63,507 bases of DNA, taken from the NCBI GenBank assembly GCA_903952435.1, contig CAJBFN010000003.1, positions 1-63,507 on the forward strand, in the 5' to 3' direction. The DNA is from an uncultured bacterium. Its GTDB lineage: Bacteria > Patescibacteriota > Saccharimonadia > Saccharimonadales > Saccharimonadaceae. Under the pieces are notes generated by a model. That model was not told the origin of the DNA and made no database searches. It saw nothing but the letters and a program-made list of their open reading frames with translations. This document shows, piece by piece, positions 41,158 to 50,819 of this stretch (positions are counted from its first letter, which is position 1; the number at the start of each line of letters is the position of its first letter). Made by a program: the position numbers and the translations under genes.

Positions 41158-43125
41158 TTAGAGTTTATCTTTAATTTCTTTTATTTGGTCACGAAGTTCA
41201 GCGGCTTTTTCAAATTCTAGGTTGGCACTGGCAAGCTCCATTTGGCCAGTTAACTCACGAACTAGCATCGGGTATTCATCCTTCGGAATCTTATTTAGAT
41301 TCAACTTATTCGATTTTTCTTTTTTAGGAATCAATGATCGCAAACCTTCGTCAACCGCCCTAATAATACTTTCGGGTGTAATATTATGATCGATATTGTA
41401 TTGAACTTGAACTTTACGACGACGATCCATCTCGCTGATGGCTTTACGCATCGATTCGGTCATATTATCGGCATACATATAAACTTTGCCGTCAATATGT
41501 CGGGCAGCGCGACCACTGGTTTGGATTAAAGCGCCAGCGCTACGCAAAAAGCCTTCTTTGTCAGCATCCATAATCGCTACCATACTAACCTCGGGCAAAT
41601 CCAGACCTTCACGAAGTAAATTAATACCAACCAATACGTCATAAACACCAGTTCGTAAATCCTTTAAAATATCACCACGTTCCATAGTGTCAACTTCGCT
41701 ATGGATATAAGCCGTCTTAATACCCATATCCTGTAAATATGTAGATAAATCTTCGGCCATTCGTTTAGTTAAAGTTGTTACCAAAACTCGTTGTTTTCTG
41801 GCAACTCTAATGTTGATTTCGGATATCAAATCTTGGATTTGATTTTTAGTAGGTCTAATAATAACCTCTGGATCAACCAAACCGGTTGGACGAATTATTT
41901 GTTCGGCCGGTGCTGGACTGTGCGACAATTCGTATTCGCTTGGCGTTGCTGAAACATAGATTGCTTGATTAATATGACCGTTAAATTCCTCAAAAGTTAA
42001 TGGACGATTATCTAGAGCGCTAGGCATACGAAAGCCATATTCAACCAAAACTTCTTTACGCGCCCGATCGCCATTATACATACCGCGAACTTGCGGCAAT
42101 GTCATATGAGACTCATCTATAAGCAATAAAAAATCATCCGAAAAATAATCCATCAACGTTGCCGGTTGCTGACCTGGCTCGCGGTTAGTTAAATATCGAC
42201 TGTAATTTTCAATACCTTTGACAAAACCGGTCTGTTCAAGCATTTCAATATCAAACTTGGTGCGCTGAGATAATCTTTGGGCTTCCAAAAATTTGTCATT
42301 TTTTTCAAAATAACCTAACCGCTCGTCAAACTCTTTTTTAATACCTTCAATCGCACGTTCAAGTTTTTCTTTTGGTGTAACATAGTGGCTACTTGGAAAA
42401 ATAGAAATCTGTTCAGGCTCGGCTAATATCTCACCCGTTAGCGGATCAATCCTAGTTAAACGTTCAACAATATCACCATAAAATTCAATCCTATAAGCAC
42501 TGTCACTACCAGCTGGAAAAACATCAACTATATCACCGCGTACCCTGAAAGTACCACGCGAAAAATCAATATCGTTACGATGATACTGGATATCAGTTAG
42601 TAAACGAATAAATTTATCCTGTAAGCGGCGTTCGTCCTTTGTGATAGTTATCGACATAGCTGAATAATCTTCGGGCGAGCCGATACCATAAATACAACTG
42701 ACGCTAGCAACGATAATCGTGTCACGCCTAGTTAATAATGCCATCGTAGCCGCATGGCGCAAACGATCAATCTCGTCATTGATCTTACTGTCTTTTTCAA
42801 TATAAGTATCGCTACTGGCCATATAGGCTTCTGGCTGATAATAGTCAAAATAGCTAACAAAATAGTGAACTTCGTTATCTGGGAAAAACGATTTAAATTC
42901 GCTATATAATTGAGCTGCTAAAGTTTTATTGTGCGCCAATATCAGCGTCGGAACATTACGATCGGCAATAATATTCGCCATCGTAAAAGTCTTACCGCTA
43001 CCGGTCACACCTAGCAACACTTGCTCTTTTTCGCCCGCATTTAAACCAGCTATTAATTGCTTTATAGCTGCTGGCTGATCGCCAGTTGGTTGGTATTTAG
43101 TCTCTAGACGAAATTTTTGGTTCAT
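41158..43125 (-). CDS. uvrB: Excinuclease ABC subunit B
   Basis: 655 residues, normal size. The damage-verification helicase of nucleotide excision repair: Walker A GVTGSGKTFTMA near 39, beta-hairpin region YYQPEAYMASSDTYIEKD near 94, DESHMTLPQV near 338, and a C-terminal UVR motif for UvrC/UvrA contact (about 620-655). TATAAT lies seven bases before the ATG with no SD, so a leaderless mRNA is likely. Confidence 0.97.
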   Translation of the reverse strand: MNQKFRLETKYQPTGDQPAAIKQLIAGLNAGEKEQVLLGVTGSGKTFTMANIIADRNVPTLILAHNKTLAAQLYSEFKSFFPDNEVHYFVSYFDYYQPEAYMASSDTYIEKDSKINDEIDRLRHAATMALLTRRDTIIVASVSCIYGIGSPEDYSAMSITITKDERRLQDKFIRLLTDIQYHRNDIDFSRGTFRVRGDIVDVFPAGSDSAYRIEFYGDIVERLTRIDPLTGEILAEPEQISIFPSSHYVTPKEKLERAIEGIKKEFDERLGYFEKNDKFLEAQRLSQRTKFDIEMLEQTGFVKGIENYSRYLTNREPGQQPATLMDYFSDDFLLLIDESHMTLPQVRGMYNGDRARKEVLVEYGFRMPSALDNRPLTFEEFNGHINQAIYVSATPSEYELSHSPAPAEQIIRPTGLVDPEVIIRPTKNQIQDLISEINIRVARKQRVLVTTLTKRMAEDLSTYLQDMGIKTAYIHSEVDTMERGDILKDLRTGVYDVLVGINLLREGLDLPEVSMVAIMDADKEGFLRSAGALIQTSGRAARHIDGKVYMYADNMTESMRKAISEMDRRRKVQVQYNIDHNITPESIIRAVDEGLRSLIPKKEKSNKLNLNKIPKDEYPMLVRELTGQMELASANLEFEKAAELRDQIKEIKDKL

Positions 43126-43132
43126 CTAGGAT

Positions 43133-43138
43133 ATTATA
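43133..43138 (-). promoter_or_regulatory. -10 box for a leaderless uvrB mRNA
   Basis: TATAAT, seven bases before the uvrB ATG. Confidence 0.65.
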
Positions 43139-43145
43139 TTACTAT

Positions 43146-43754
43146 TTAGCCCTTATTAACACTAAAACGAGATATATGATTGTCCGTGCCATCGTGTTTA
43201 AAACCAGCATTCTTATCATCAAGTGCTGCAATAACTTTTTCAACCAATCTAGAAGGATTGACGTCATAAATAATGTTCTTTGAGCCAGGAGCTTCAATAT
43301 TTTGCATTAATGTCGGAATATAATCAGCTAATCCGCCACTACCTAGCAAAACGCCAACCACCTTGTGACTTTCTATAGCTGTTGCAAACTCGTGCAAACT
43401 ACCTATTCGTCCACCTACCGTGATTAGGGCGTCGCTACTGTGGACCAAATGAACATTGCGACCAACATAGTCCATACTTGTAAAATTAATGTAGTCAAAT
43501 TCAACCGTAGGCAACTTATAAGTTATAACGTGTTCGCGAAATGAGCTAGCTGGCGAATAGCCAATCGAAAAACCCTTACGATCTTTGACACCATAAAAAC
43601 CCTGTGCCGCATACCAAGGCAAGCCAATTGTCGCCCCAGTCGTTAAAGTTTTACCGGCTTTAGCAAGTGCCACACCTAAGTCATAAGCTAATTGATGCGA
43701 TGCTTCTACCGTCTCGCCTGATGCTGCACCGGAAACACAAATTTGATATCTCAC
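43146..43754 (-). CDS. LOG-like Rossmann-fold protein
   Basis: 202 residues. It resembles the LOG / 'lysine decarboxylase-like' nucleotide-binding family: an N-terminal CVSGAASG turn, KTLTTGATIGLPWYAA near 36, and GGRIGSLHEFATAIESHK near 113, which replaces the usual PGGxGTxxE with a conserved Glu still present. LOG enzymes cleave nucleoside monophosphates at the N-glycosidic bond; activity here is not assured. GTG start with AGAAGGG upstream. It follows pfkB by 47 bases. Confidence 0.75.
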   Translation of the reverse strand: MRYQICVSGAASGETVEASHQLAYDLGVALAKAGKTLTTGATIGLPWYAAQGFYGVKDRKGFSIGYSPASSFREHVITYKLPTVEFDYINFTSMDYVGRNVHLVHSSDALITVGGRIGSLHEFATAIESHKVVGVLLGSGGLADYIPTLMQNIEAPGSKNIIYDVNPSRLVEKVIAALDDKNAGFKHDGTDNHISRFSVNKG

Positions 43755-43801
43755 TGATTAAAACCCTTCTAATAACGCTTATGTTTTTATAAATTATACA
43801 C

Positions 43802-44770
43802 CTAAAATGGCTTTTCGCTAAGTGGCATAGCGTGCAAATTAGCGCCTTTATGCAAAATACCAGCCTTGGCGCCAATTTTTGTCACAACCGAAGTTGAATT
43901 GGCGCTAGCAAAAACAATCGAATCCTTTAAAGATTTGCCTTGGGAAAAATAAGCAAGAAAACCCGACCCAAAAGCGTCACCCGCCCCAGTTCGATCGATT
44001 ACCTTAACATCTTCATACATCCCAGCCCTAACGATTGTATTTTTGTCGCTGGCGACAACACCGTTTGGACCGTCACTAACTATTGCCATTGGCACGTAAT
44101 TAAGCAGCCGCCTGGTTAATTCTTCTAAGCTGTGGCCATCGACAATTTGCATCGCCTCTTCTTTATTAACTGATAAAATATCAACGTCCTCTAGTAGAGA
44201 TTTTAATTCTTTAATTTGTTTTAATTCGCCTTTGCCCGGATTCAAGAATACCTTCATGCCTTTGACTTTGGCCTGGCGCAAAACTTTGTCGAGTAATTCA
44301 ATATTGCCAGCTAGGCTAGATAAATAAAGCCAGTCAGCCTCGACCTCGTCAAGATTAAAATTCTTTAATTCATAGTGAGTTGATGCACCGCGATATGTCA
44401 AAATAGTGCGCTCGCCACTGGGGGCTAACAGTAGCGTAGAATAACCAGTATTAAACTTGTCCGAATAGCTAATATGAGTCGTATCAACGCCTTCTTTATC
44501 CATATCTGCAAGAACCGCCTCGCCAGCAGGATCATGACCAATTGTACCCATAAACAAAGCGTGCAATCCCTGACGCGCAAAAGTCACCGCTGCATTAGTA
44601 GCGCCACCACCAGTGCTAAAATTGATATTATTCACATCAGCCTTGGCGCCTAAATCTAGCTTCATAAAAACTTCATGCGCTGGCACATCGGTTACTGGCT
44701 TGAACTCAATACTATGGCTTAAAAATACATCTTGAACGGCCGCCCCAATTGATAAAATTTTGATCGTCAT
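43802..44770 (-). CDS. PfkB-family sugar kinase
   Basis: 322 residues, ribokinase fold. GGGATNAAVTFARQG near 53 and the catalytic signature DRTGAGDAFGSGFLAYFSQG near 258 are intact. The substrate is not decidable from sequence; its place directly after a class II aldolase, with an overlapping start, suggests a sugar phosphate such as fructose 6-phosphate or a similar hexose phosphate, which would supply the missing phosphofructokinase step. Last gene of the sugar-phosphate operon. Confidence 0.87.
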   Translation of the reverse strand: MTIKILSIGAAVQDVFLSHSIEFKPVTDVPAHEVFMKLDLGAKADVNNINFSTGGGATNAAVTFARQGLHALFMGTIGHDPAGEAVLADMDKEGVDTTHISYSDKFNTGYSTLLLAPSGERTILTYRGASTHYELKNFNLDEVEADWLYLSSLAGNIELLDKVLRQAKVKGMKVFLNPGKGELKQIKELKSLLEDVDILSVNKEEAMQIVDGHSLEELTRRLLNYVPMAIVSDGPNGVVASDKNTIVRAGMYEDVKVIDRTGAGDAFGSGFLAYFSQGKSLKDSIVFASANSTSVVTKIGAKAGILHKGANLHAMPLSEKPF

Positions 44771-45684
44771 AAAACCGCCTTACCAGCGCTACCAAAAGCG
44801 CTAATCTTTTCTTCAACTACCGCTTGGACCGCATCGTATACCTTTGGCATTAATTTCACTACCGCATATTCCTTTGGGTTATCTTTTAAAACTTGGTCAA
44901 GAGTTGTTCTAAATGTGTATCGCAAATCACTATTAATATTAATCTTGCTGACACCAATTTTGGCAGCATCCTTAAAATAATGCAGTGATGTATCGCTACC
45001 ACCATGCAAACTAATCATCACCCTAGGGTCAACCGCATCGCGAACTTTTTGTAACAAATCTAAATCTAAAACTTTTGGAACTGGGTATTTACCATGTAAG
45101 TTGCCGATTGCGGCGGCAAAAATATCAACGCCAGTTTCATCACAGAATTTTTTTGACCCTTCAGGCGTGCTAAAAGTTTTTTTGACCTCTTCGTAATCAA
45201 TTGGCTTATCATAAACATCTGACGAACCAATGAAATAATGTGGCTCGGCCTCGACAATTGCACCTGTAAATTTAGCATATTCAACCACCTCTTTAGTCCT
45301 AGCAATAATATCTTCATCGGTTGCATCATGGTTAGCCTGGCTAATATCAATATGGATAAATTCATAACCAATATCTATTGCTCGTTTGCAATCTTCAACC
45401 GTCGGACTATGGTCAAGATTAATATACATCTCGATACCATATTCTTTTTTGTAATTATCAACCAAATCACGAACATTCTGTAGACCCATCGAAGTTACTT
45501 CATTTTTACTAAGTTCCACTAAAACTGGCGAGTTTAGTTTTTGAGCAGCTCTAGCTATAGCGATTAAGGTTTCTTGATTATCGATATTAAAAGCGCCAAC
45601 TGCAAAATGCTGGTTTTTACTACGCTGCAACAAATGCCTGGCACGAATTACGTTGTCCCTGATTTGATTTATAGTTAAACCCAT
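44767..45684 (-). CDS. fba: Class II fructose-bisphosphate-type aldolase
   Basis: 305 residues. Zinc ligands and active-site signatures are present: LDHSPTVEDCKRAI near 88, IGNLHGKYP near 192 and SLHGGSDT near 221, with KININSDLRYTF closing the phosphate site. LDHS replaces the more common LDHG. It cleaves or forms a ketose bisphosphate; fructose 1,6-bisphosphate is the likely substrate from context, tagatose bisphosphate is possible. AGGAGG precedes the ATG. Confidence 0.9.
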   Translation of the reverse strand: MGLTINQIRDNVIRARHLLQRSKNQHFAVGAFNIDNQETLIAIARAAQKLNSPVLVELSKNEVTSMGLQNVRDLVDNYKKEYGIEMYINLDHSPTVEDCKRAIDIGYEFIHIDISQANHDATDEDIIARTKEVVEYAKFTGAIVEAEPHYFIGSSDVYDKPIDYEEVKKTFSTPEGSKKFCDETGVDIFAAAIGNLHGKYPVPKVLDLDLLQKVRDAVDPRVMISLHGGSDTSLHYFKDAAKIGVSKININSDLRYTFRTTLDQVLKDNPKEYAVVKLMPKVYDAVQAVVEEKISAFGSAGKAVL

Positions 45685-45692
45685 ATTACCTC

Positions 45693-46691
45693 CTAATATT
45701 CCCTATGATATTGCGATTTTTGATGAACAAAGTTTTCAATTTTTTTAGCCATATGCTCGCCAGTTAGCCCAAAAAAATCGAATAACTCATCAGGCTCACC
45801 GCTTTCACCGTAACGGTCCTCAATGCCGATTCGAAGTATTGGCGTAGGCAAATGTTCACCCAAAACTTCAGCAATCGCGCCACCGAGTCCACCAACTATT
45901 TGTGCCTCTTCGGCAGTTGCGACCCGGCCAGTCCTTCGGGCACTAGCGATTATAACCTCTGTATCAATTGGCTTAATCGTCGGCACATGGACAACCTCGG
46001 CGCTAATACCTTTTTCAGCCAAAATGTTTGCAGCAACTAATAATTGATAGGTCGTAATGCCGGTGCCAAATAAACTAATGTCGCGACCATCGCGCAAAAT
46101 ATAGGCTTTGCCGATTTCAAATGGCGACTCTAGCGTACTAAAAACTGGTGTTTTTGGACGAGCTAGTCGCAAATAACTTGGCTTTTTATTGCCAGCAATC
46201 GCCAGTGTCGCTTTTTCGGCCTCGATGCTGTCACCTGGCGCGATTACAATCATATTTGGCATAACGCGCATCATAGCGATATCTTCAAGCATTTGATGAG
46301 TTGCGCCATCTGGCCCAACCCCAACACCGGCATGCGAAGATATAATTTTGACAGGTTGATCGTTCAAGGCAATCGTAGTCTTAATCTGCTCCCAATTTCG
46401 TCCAGGGCTAAAAGCGGCATAAGCAGCCGCAAAAGGAATCTTTCCAACTGCAGCCAAACCACTGGCGACCGAAACAAGGTTTTGCTCGGCGATGCCGACT
46501 TGAATAAATCTATCAGGGAAACTTTCAGCGAATAAATGAGTCTGCGTACTTTCGGTCAAATCAGCACAAAGCGCTACAATATTTTTGTCTTTTTCGCCCG
46601 CCAACTTTAAACCTCGACCATAACCAAGCCTAATTGGCTCTTGCAATACGTCTTTGTCAAATAATTTCGAATTTAGTTGGTAGTCGCTCAT
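45693..46691 (-). CDS. Transketolase, C-terminal (pyrimidine-binding and C) subunit
   Basis: 332 residues, the second half of a split transketolase. Catalytic Glu region AEQNLVSVASGLAAVGKIPF near 68, followed by the pyrimidine domain and a C-terminal domain with VATAEEAQIVGGLGGAIAEVL near 256. It pairs with the N-terminal subunit gene, whose stop overlaps this start in ATGA. It transfers two-carbon units in the nonoxidative pentose phosphate pathway. Confidence 0.93.
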   Translation of the reverse strand: MSDYQLNSKLFDKDVLQEPIRLGYGRGLKLAGEKDKNIVALCADLTESTQTHLFAESFPDRFIQVGIAEQNLVSVASGLAAVGKIPFAAAYAAFSPGRNWEQIKTTIALNDQPVKIISSHAGVGVGPDGATHQMLEDIAMMRVMPNMIVIAPGDSIEAEKATLAIAGNKKPSYLRLARPKTPVFSTLESPFEIGKAYILRDGRDISLFGTGITTYQLLVAANILAEKGISAEVVHVPTIKPIDTEVIIASARRTGRVATAEEAQIVGGLGGAIAEVLGEHLPTPILRIGIEDRYGESGEPDELFDFFGLTGEHMAKKIENFVHQKSQYHREY

Positions 46692-47551
46692 TTTGAATCC
46701 TCTGAATTTATCTTGCCATCCAGTGTATGAAGTTTCTTCAGGGCTTCTTTAGCCTGATCGCTATTTGGCGCTACGCCGTGCCATTTATAATCATATTCCA
46801 TAAAATCGACACCCTTACCAGGAATAGTGTGCGCAATAATTACACTTGGTCGATTAGTAATTGCCCTGGCAGTACTGGCAGCATCAATAATACTTTCAAT
46901 ATTATTGCCATCGATTTCCAAGACATGCCAACCAAAAGATTCCCATTTGCCGCGTAGATCCTCAAGCGGCATCACATCCTCGGTATTGCCATCAATTTGG
47001 ATGTTATTTCTATCAACAAAAACAACTAATTGCGATAATTTATATTTACCGGCGAACATCGCCGCCTCCCAAACATTGCCCTCATCTAGTTCACCATCAC
47101 CCATAATCACATAGACAAACCGGTGTTTTTGATTATCTAAATACTGAAAAGCATACGCCATGCCAGATGCTTGTGATAAGCCACTGCCAAGTGGGCCGCT
47201 GGTGTTTTCTAGCCCTGGTAATCTAGCTCTTTCAGGATGACCCTGCAAACGACTACCTAATTTACGCAAAGTTTTAAGCTCTGACTTTTCAAAAAATCCC
47301 GCCTCGGCCATAGCCGCATACTGGACTGGTACGGTATGGCCATTACTCAGCAAAAATATATCTCTATCGGCCCAATCAGGTTTTTTTGGGTCAATATTCA
47401 TAATATTAAAATAAAGCGCCGCTACAATATCAGCTAAATCAAGCGAGCCAGCCGTATGGCCACTACCAGAAACAGTTAACATCTCAATAATATCCTCACG
47501 AAGGATATTGGCTTTATGCTTTATTTGAGGAATTGTTAATTTTAAACCCAC
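46688..47551 (-). CDS. Transketolase, N-terminal (TPP-binding) subunit
   Basis: 287 residues. It holds the diphosphate/Mg site of TPP: GDGELDEGNVWEAAMFAGKYKL near 152 (GDG...N motif), plus LLSNGHTVPVQYA near 66 and GPLGSGLSQASGMAYAFQ near 118. GTG start; the nearest AAGGAG is 13 bases away, so the start is a little uncertain. Split two-subunit transketolases are common in archaea and many CPR bacteria. Confidence 0.92.
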   Translation of the reverse strand: MGLKLTIPQIKHKANILREDIIEMLTVSGSGHTAGSLDLADIVAALYFNIMNIDPKKPDWADRDIFLLSNGHTVPVQYAAMAEAGFFEKSELKTLRKLGSRLQGHPERARLPGLENTSGPLGSGLSQASGMAYAFQYLDNQKHRFVYVIMGDGELDEGNVWEAAMFAGKYKLSQLVVFVDRNNIQIDGNTEDVMPLEDLRGKWESFGWHVLEIDGNNIESIIDAASTARAITNRPSVIIAHTIPGKGVDFMEYDYKWHGVAPNSDQAKEALKKLHTLDGKINSEDSK

Positions 47552-47556
47552 CTTGG

Positions 47557-48210
47557 CTAAATCACTCCTTGTTTATTTATTTCGCGTGTCAACTCGGCAA
47601 ATACGCCAGCTGGATCCTCTGTATTACTTAAAGCGCCGCCCACATTTAAAACATTAACTCCGCCTTGAGCTAAAGTAAACGCATTATCAAGTGATACGCC
47701 ACCATCCCAACCAATTTCAATTTCTGGATTTATGGACCTAATCAGACGAACTTTTTCAAGTTGCATTAGACTAGCCGTTCCACCATAATGGCCCAGATCA
47801 CCCGAAAATACCAAAACATGATCAGCCGCTTTAATAGCATTTTCAATCATTGATGGCACAGTTGGTTTTAAAACCGCTATGCCTGCTTTGATGCCAGATT
47901 TTTTAATCTTTTCCAAAAGCGGCAAAATCATATTTTCACCATTTTCAGCATGAAGCGTAATCATATGCGGCCCAAGCGCAATCAATCTCTCAATATATTC
48001 AGCCGGCCTGCTAACCATAGCATGTATATCAACCACCCATTCACGCGGCCACCATAAATCATCAACTGAAAACAATAAAACCGGTGCAAACTCACCGTCA
48101 CTAACATCAATATGAACTCGCTGAGCGAAAGGCCTGTATCTATCAACTGCAGCCTTATATTGTTCGGCTGTTTCGACGGTTATACTAGGGGCGATTACAC
48201 TAGTCATCAA
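47557..48210 (-). CDS. rpe: Ribulose-phosphate 3-epimerase
   Basis: 217 residues, TIM barrel interconverting ribulose 5-phosphate and xylulose 5-phosphate. HIDVSDGEFAPVLLF near 34 corresponds to the family HxDxMDGxFVPN but is diverged; HAENGENMILPLLEKIKKSGIKAGIAV near 88, and EIGWDGGVSLDNA near 172 are present. Its start overlaps the stop of rpiB by four bases. The divergence leaves some room for a different pentose or hexose phosphate. Confidence 0.85.
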   Translation of the reverse strand: MMTSVIAPSITVETAEQYKAAVDRYRPFAQRVHIDVSDGEFAPVLLFSVDDLWWPREWVVDIHAMVSRPAEYIERLIALGPHMITLHAENGENMILPLLEKIKKSGIKAGIAVLKPTVPSMIENAIKAADHVLVFSGDLGHYGGTASLMQLEKVRLIRSINPEIEIGWDGGVSLDNAFTLAQGGVNVLNVGGALSNTEDPAGVFAELTREINKQGVI

Positions 48211-48653
48211 AACTCATCTATCTGTTCATTGCGACGTTTAAAACGAGCCGCACCAGCGAACGGAGTATTTAGCCAAGTTTCAATTACACCCTGCCACTCA
48301 TCATTCCCATCAAAGATGCGAGATGGTAAACATAAAATATTGCTTTCATTATCATTTCTAGTCATTTTTGCCTCATATGCGTCCCATATCACACTAGCCC
48401 TAATACCGCGGAACCGGTTAGCCGCCATAGCCATACCTTGGCCGCCTCCACATAATAAAATTGCCCGCGGATCTTTGTCTTGGCTGCCAATAACTTTTAA
48501 CGCCGCCATCTGAGCAAACTCTGGAAAATCATCATTTGGGTCTAATGTCTTATCCCCAACATCTTCAACCAAGTAATTATGTTTTGCGAGATAAGCAAAA
48601 ACCTTTTCCTTTAAATGAAACCCCTGATGATCGCTACCAATGAATATTATCAT
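48207..48653 (-). CDS. rpiB: Ribose-5-phosphate isomerase B (RpiB/LacAB family)
   Basis: 148 residues. FIGSDHQGFHLKEKVFAYL at the start carries the phosphate-binding and Asp residues, and ALLCGGGQGMAMAANRFRGIRAS near 65 is the family signature, with Gly where catalytic Cys is common in other members (CGTGIG is CGGGQG here, Cys kept). First gene of the sugar-phosphate operon, with TATACT six bases before the ATG. Confidence 0.9.
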   Translation of the reverse strand: MIIFIGSDHQGFHLKEKVFAYLAKHNYLVEDVGDKTLDPNDDFPEFAQMAALKVIGSQDKDPRAILLCGGGQGMAMAANRFRGIRASVIWDAYEAKMTRNDNESNILCLPSRIFDGNDEWQGVIETWLNTPFAGAARFKRRNEQIDEF

Positions 48654-48659
48654 ATTTAA

Positions 48660-48665
48660 AGTATA
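48660..48665 (-). promoter_or_regulatory. -10 box for a leaderless sugar-phosphate operon mRNA
   Basis: TATACT, six bases before the rpiB ATG, no SD. Confidence 0.6.
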
Positions 48666-48707
48666 AGCTTTATGGGGTCAATTGTGCAAGCTTACTAGAA
48701 AATAAAG

Positions 48708-48713
48708 TATAAT
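48708..48713 (+). promoter_or_regulatory. -10 box for a leaderless relA/spoT mRNA
   Basis: TATAAT, eight bases before the ATG at 48722, no SD. Confidence 0.65.
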
Positions 48714-48721
48714 AATATTAT

Positions 48722-50245
48722 ATGGGAAAGGCCGAATTAATCGAACAAGCCAAATCACATTATAATGAGGCCGAGATCTCTACTTTAGAAGTGGCAATTA
48801 ACTTTGCCACCAAGGCGCACGCCAACCAAAAACGCGCTAGCGGTGAAAAATTCATAACTCACCCAATGGCAGTAGCTAATATTTTAATTAGTTGGGGTAT
48901 GGATATAGATAGTGTAATAGCTGGTGTTATGCACGACGTCATTGAAGACACCGAGACCGAATTAGATCAAATAAAAGAGCTGTTTGGCAATGATATCGCT
49001 TTTCTAGTTGACAGTGTCACAAAAGTGTCCAAAGCCCGCACTGGCATGCGTGATTTAGGTGATTATTCTCAACAAACCAAAGATAACTTATCAAAACTTT
49101 TAATTGCAGTTGGGCAAGATATTCGCGTTATTATCATAAAACTAGCAGATCGTCTACATAATTTAACCACATTGCAGTATTTGCCAAAAGAAAAACAGAC
49201 CAAGATTGCTCGCGATTCATTAGAGATATTCGGACCGATTGCCGATAGACTAGGAATGGGCCGCGTCAGAATGGAAATCGAAGAGCTTGCCTTTAAATAC
49301 CTAGACCCTGCTGAATTCAAAAGAACCCAAAACCTAATGAAAAAAAGGCTTGGCAAAAGCGCCCGTAGGCTCGGCGTAGTTCGTAGCGAAATTGAAGCAG
49401 AGCTCAAAAAACAGGGAGTATTAGTCGAAATTAATGGACGAGTAAAAAGCCTATATAGCCTTTATCAAAAATTGAAAAAAGTAAAAGATATAAATAACGT
49501 ATATGACTTAATGGCACTCCGTATAATAGTTGATAAAAAAGAAGATTGCTATTTAGTACTAGGTGTAATTCATAGCCTATACAAACCGATGATTAACCGC
49601 ATAAAGGATTATATCGCTACACCAAAACCCAATGGCTACCAAAGTTTACATACAACAGTTTTAACGCCAAGCGAACAAATCGTTGAATTCCAAATTAGAA
49701 CCCAACAAATGCATGAATTTGCCGAGCGTGGTTTGGCTGCTAGTTTTCATTACCACGAACAAAAATCTTCCAAAAACTATACTGATCGCAATCAGCCAAC
49801 TGCGCTACCAGCTAATTTGCAATGGATAACCCGTCTACAAGAGATAGCATCTAGATTAAAAGAAGGCAAGGAAATATCAAAAGACCAGTTAAATATTGAC
49901 TTGTTTCAAAATCGTATATTTGTCTATTCGCCAAAAGGCGATATTTATAACCTACCCGAAAATGCCCTGCCACTTGATTTTGCATATTTAGTACACAGCG
50001 ATATCGCCAACCATGCCTATGGCTTCCGCGTAAACAATAAGATTCACCCATTCGATAAACCATTAAAAAATGGTGATATTGTCGAAGTTATAACGCGACA
50101 GATGTCGCGTCCCAAACAAGACTGGAAGGAATTAGTTATGACAACACATGCTAAAAATAAATTACGCAGTTATCTAAGACAAAACGATAAAATTAATACC
50201 GTTACAAAGATTAGTAATATATTTATTAAAAGAAGTAAAAAATAA
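48722..50245 (+). CDS. Bifunctional (p)ppGpp synthetase/hydrolase, RelA/SpoT family
   Basis: 507 residues: HD hydrolase domain (H47, HD at 71-72, and LADRLHNLTTL near 141), synthetase domain (RIKDYIATPKPNGYQSLHT near 292, EFQIRTQQMHEFAERG near 321) and TGS domain (about 390-455). The C-terminal helical, zinc-finger and ACT domains of long RSH proteins are absent, so ribosome-based amino acid sensing may be simplified. Both catalytic centres look intact. Convergent with ppa; stop codons are one base apart. Confidence 0.94.
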   Translation: MGKAELIEQAKSHYNEAEISTLEVAINFATKAHANQKRASGEKFITHPMAVANILISWGMDIDSVIAGVMHDVIEDTETELDQIKELFGNDIAFLVDSVTKVSKARTGMRDLGDYSQQTKDNLSKLLIAVGQDIRVIIIKLADRLHNLTTLQYLPKEKQTKIARDSLEIFGPIADRLGMGRVRMEIEELAFKYLDPAEFKRTQNLMKKRLGKSARRLGVVRSEIEAELKKQGVLVEINGRVKSLYSLYQKLKKVKDINNVYDLMALRIIVDKKEDCYLVLGVIHSLYKPMINRIKDYIATPKPNGYQSLHTTVLTPSEQIVEFQIRTQQMHEFAERGLAASFHYHEQKSSKNYTDRNQPTALPANLQWITRLQEIASRLKEGKEISKDQLNIDLFQNRIFVYSPKGDIYNLPENALPLDFAYLVHSDIANHAYGFRVNNKIHPFDKPLKNGDIVEVITRQMSRPKQDWKELVMTTHAKNKLRSYLRQNDKINTVTKISNIFIKRSKK

Positions 50246-50246
50246 A

Positions 50247-50789
50247 CTAAGCCTGACGGTCTTTTTCATCATTCCATCGCTTAATTGAACGATATATAAT
50301 TTCCCTTGCCTCGTCCTTACCTGCCCAACCTTTAACTAATGTGGAACCAGGATTCTGCAGATTCTTATAATTATTAAAATGATGTGTGATTTGTTTGATT
50401 TTTTGACTAGAGATACAACCCAAGGTGTTAATTTCACCCTCCATCCCAACAGAATCGTCCGGTACCACAATAATCTTATCGTCAATTTCACCATTATCTT
50501 CAAATTTCATTACACCGATAATTTTTGCCCGTACAAACAAACCAGTTGGTAATGGTTCATCGGTGATTATGATTGCGTCCAACTCATCACCGTCCTCATC
50601 TAATGTTTGCGGAATAAATCCATAATTAGTCGGTTTAGCAAAAATAGAGGGCTCGATTCGTTCAAGCTGCATAACCGCTTTTTCTCGATTCCACTCAATT
50701 TTATTTTTACTACCTGCTGGAATTTCGACCACGACATTAACAAACCCATCTTCGACGTCTCCTGGCGTTAAAATCTGATTAAAATCCAT
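50247..50789 (-). CDS. ppa: Inorganic pyrophosphatase, family I
   Basis: 180 residues, hydrolyses pyrophosphate to pull polymerisation reactions. FVNVVVEIPAGSKNKIEWNR near 14, YGFIPQT near 57 and the metal-binding DEDGDELDAIII (about 64-75) are present. AGGAG precedes the ATG. Last of the run pheS-pheT-FKBP-trxB-ppa. Confidence 0.94.
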   Translation of the reverse strand: MDFNQILTPGDVEDGFVNVVVEIPAGSKNKIEWNREKAVMQLERIEPSIFAKPTNYGFIPQTLDEDGDELDAIIITDEPLPTGLFVRAKIIGVMKFEDNGEIDDKIIVVPDDSVGMEGEINTLGCISSQKIKQITHHFNNYKNLQNPGSTLVKGWAGKDEAREIIYRSIKRWNDEKDRQA

Positions 50790-50819
50790 AGTTTAGAACT
50801 CCTATAATTAAAATTAATT

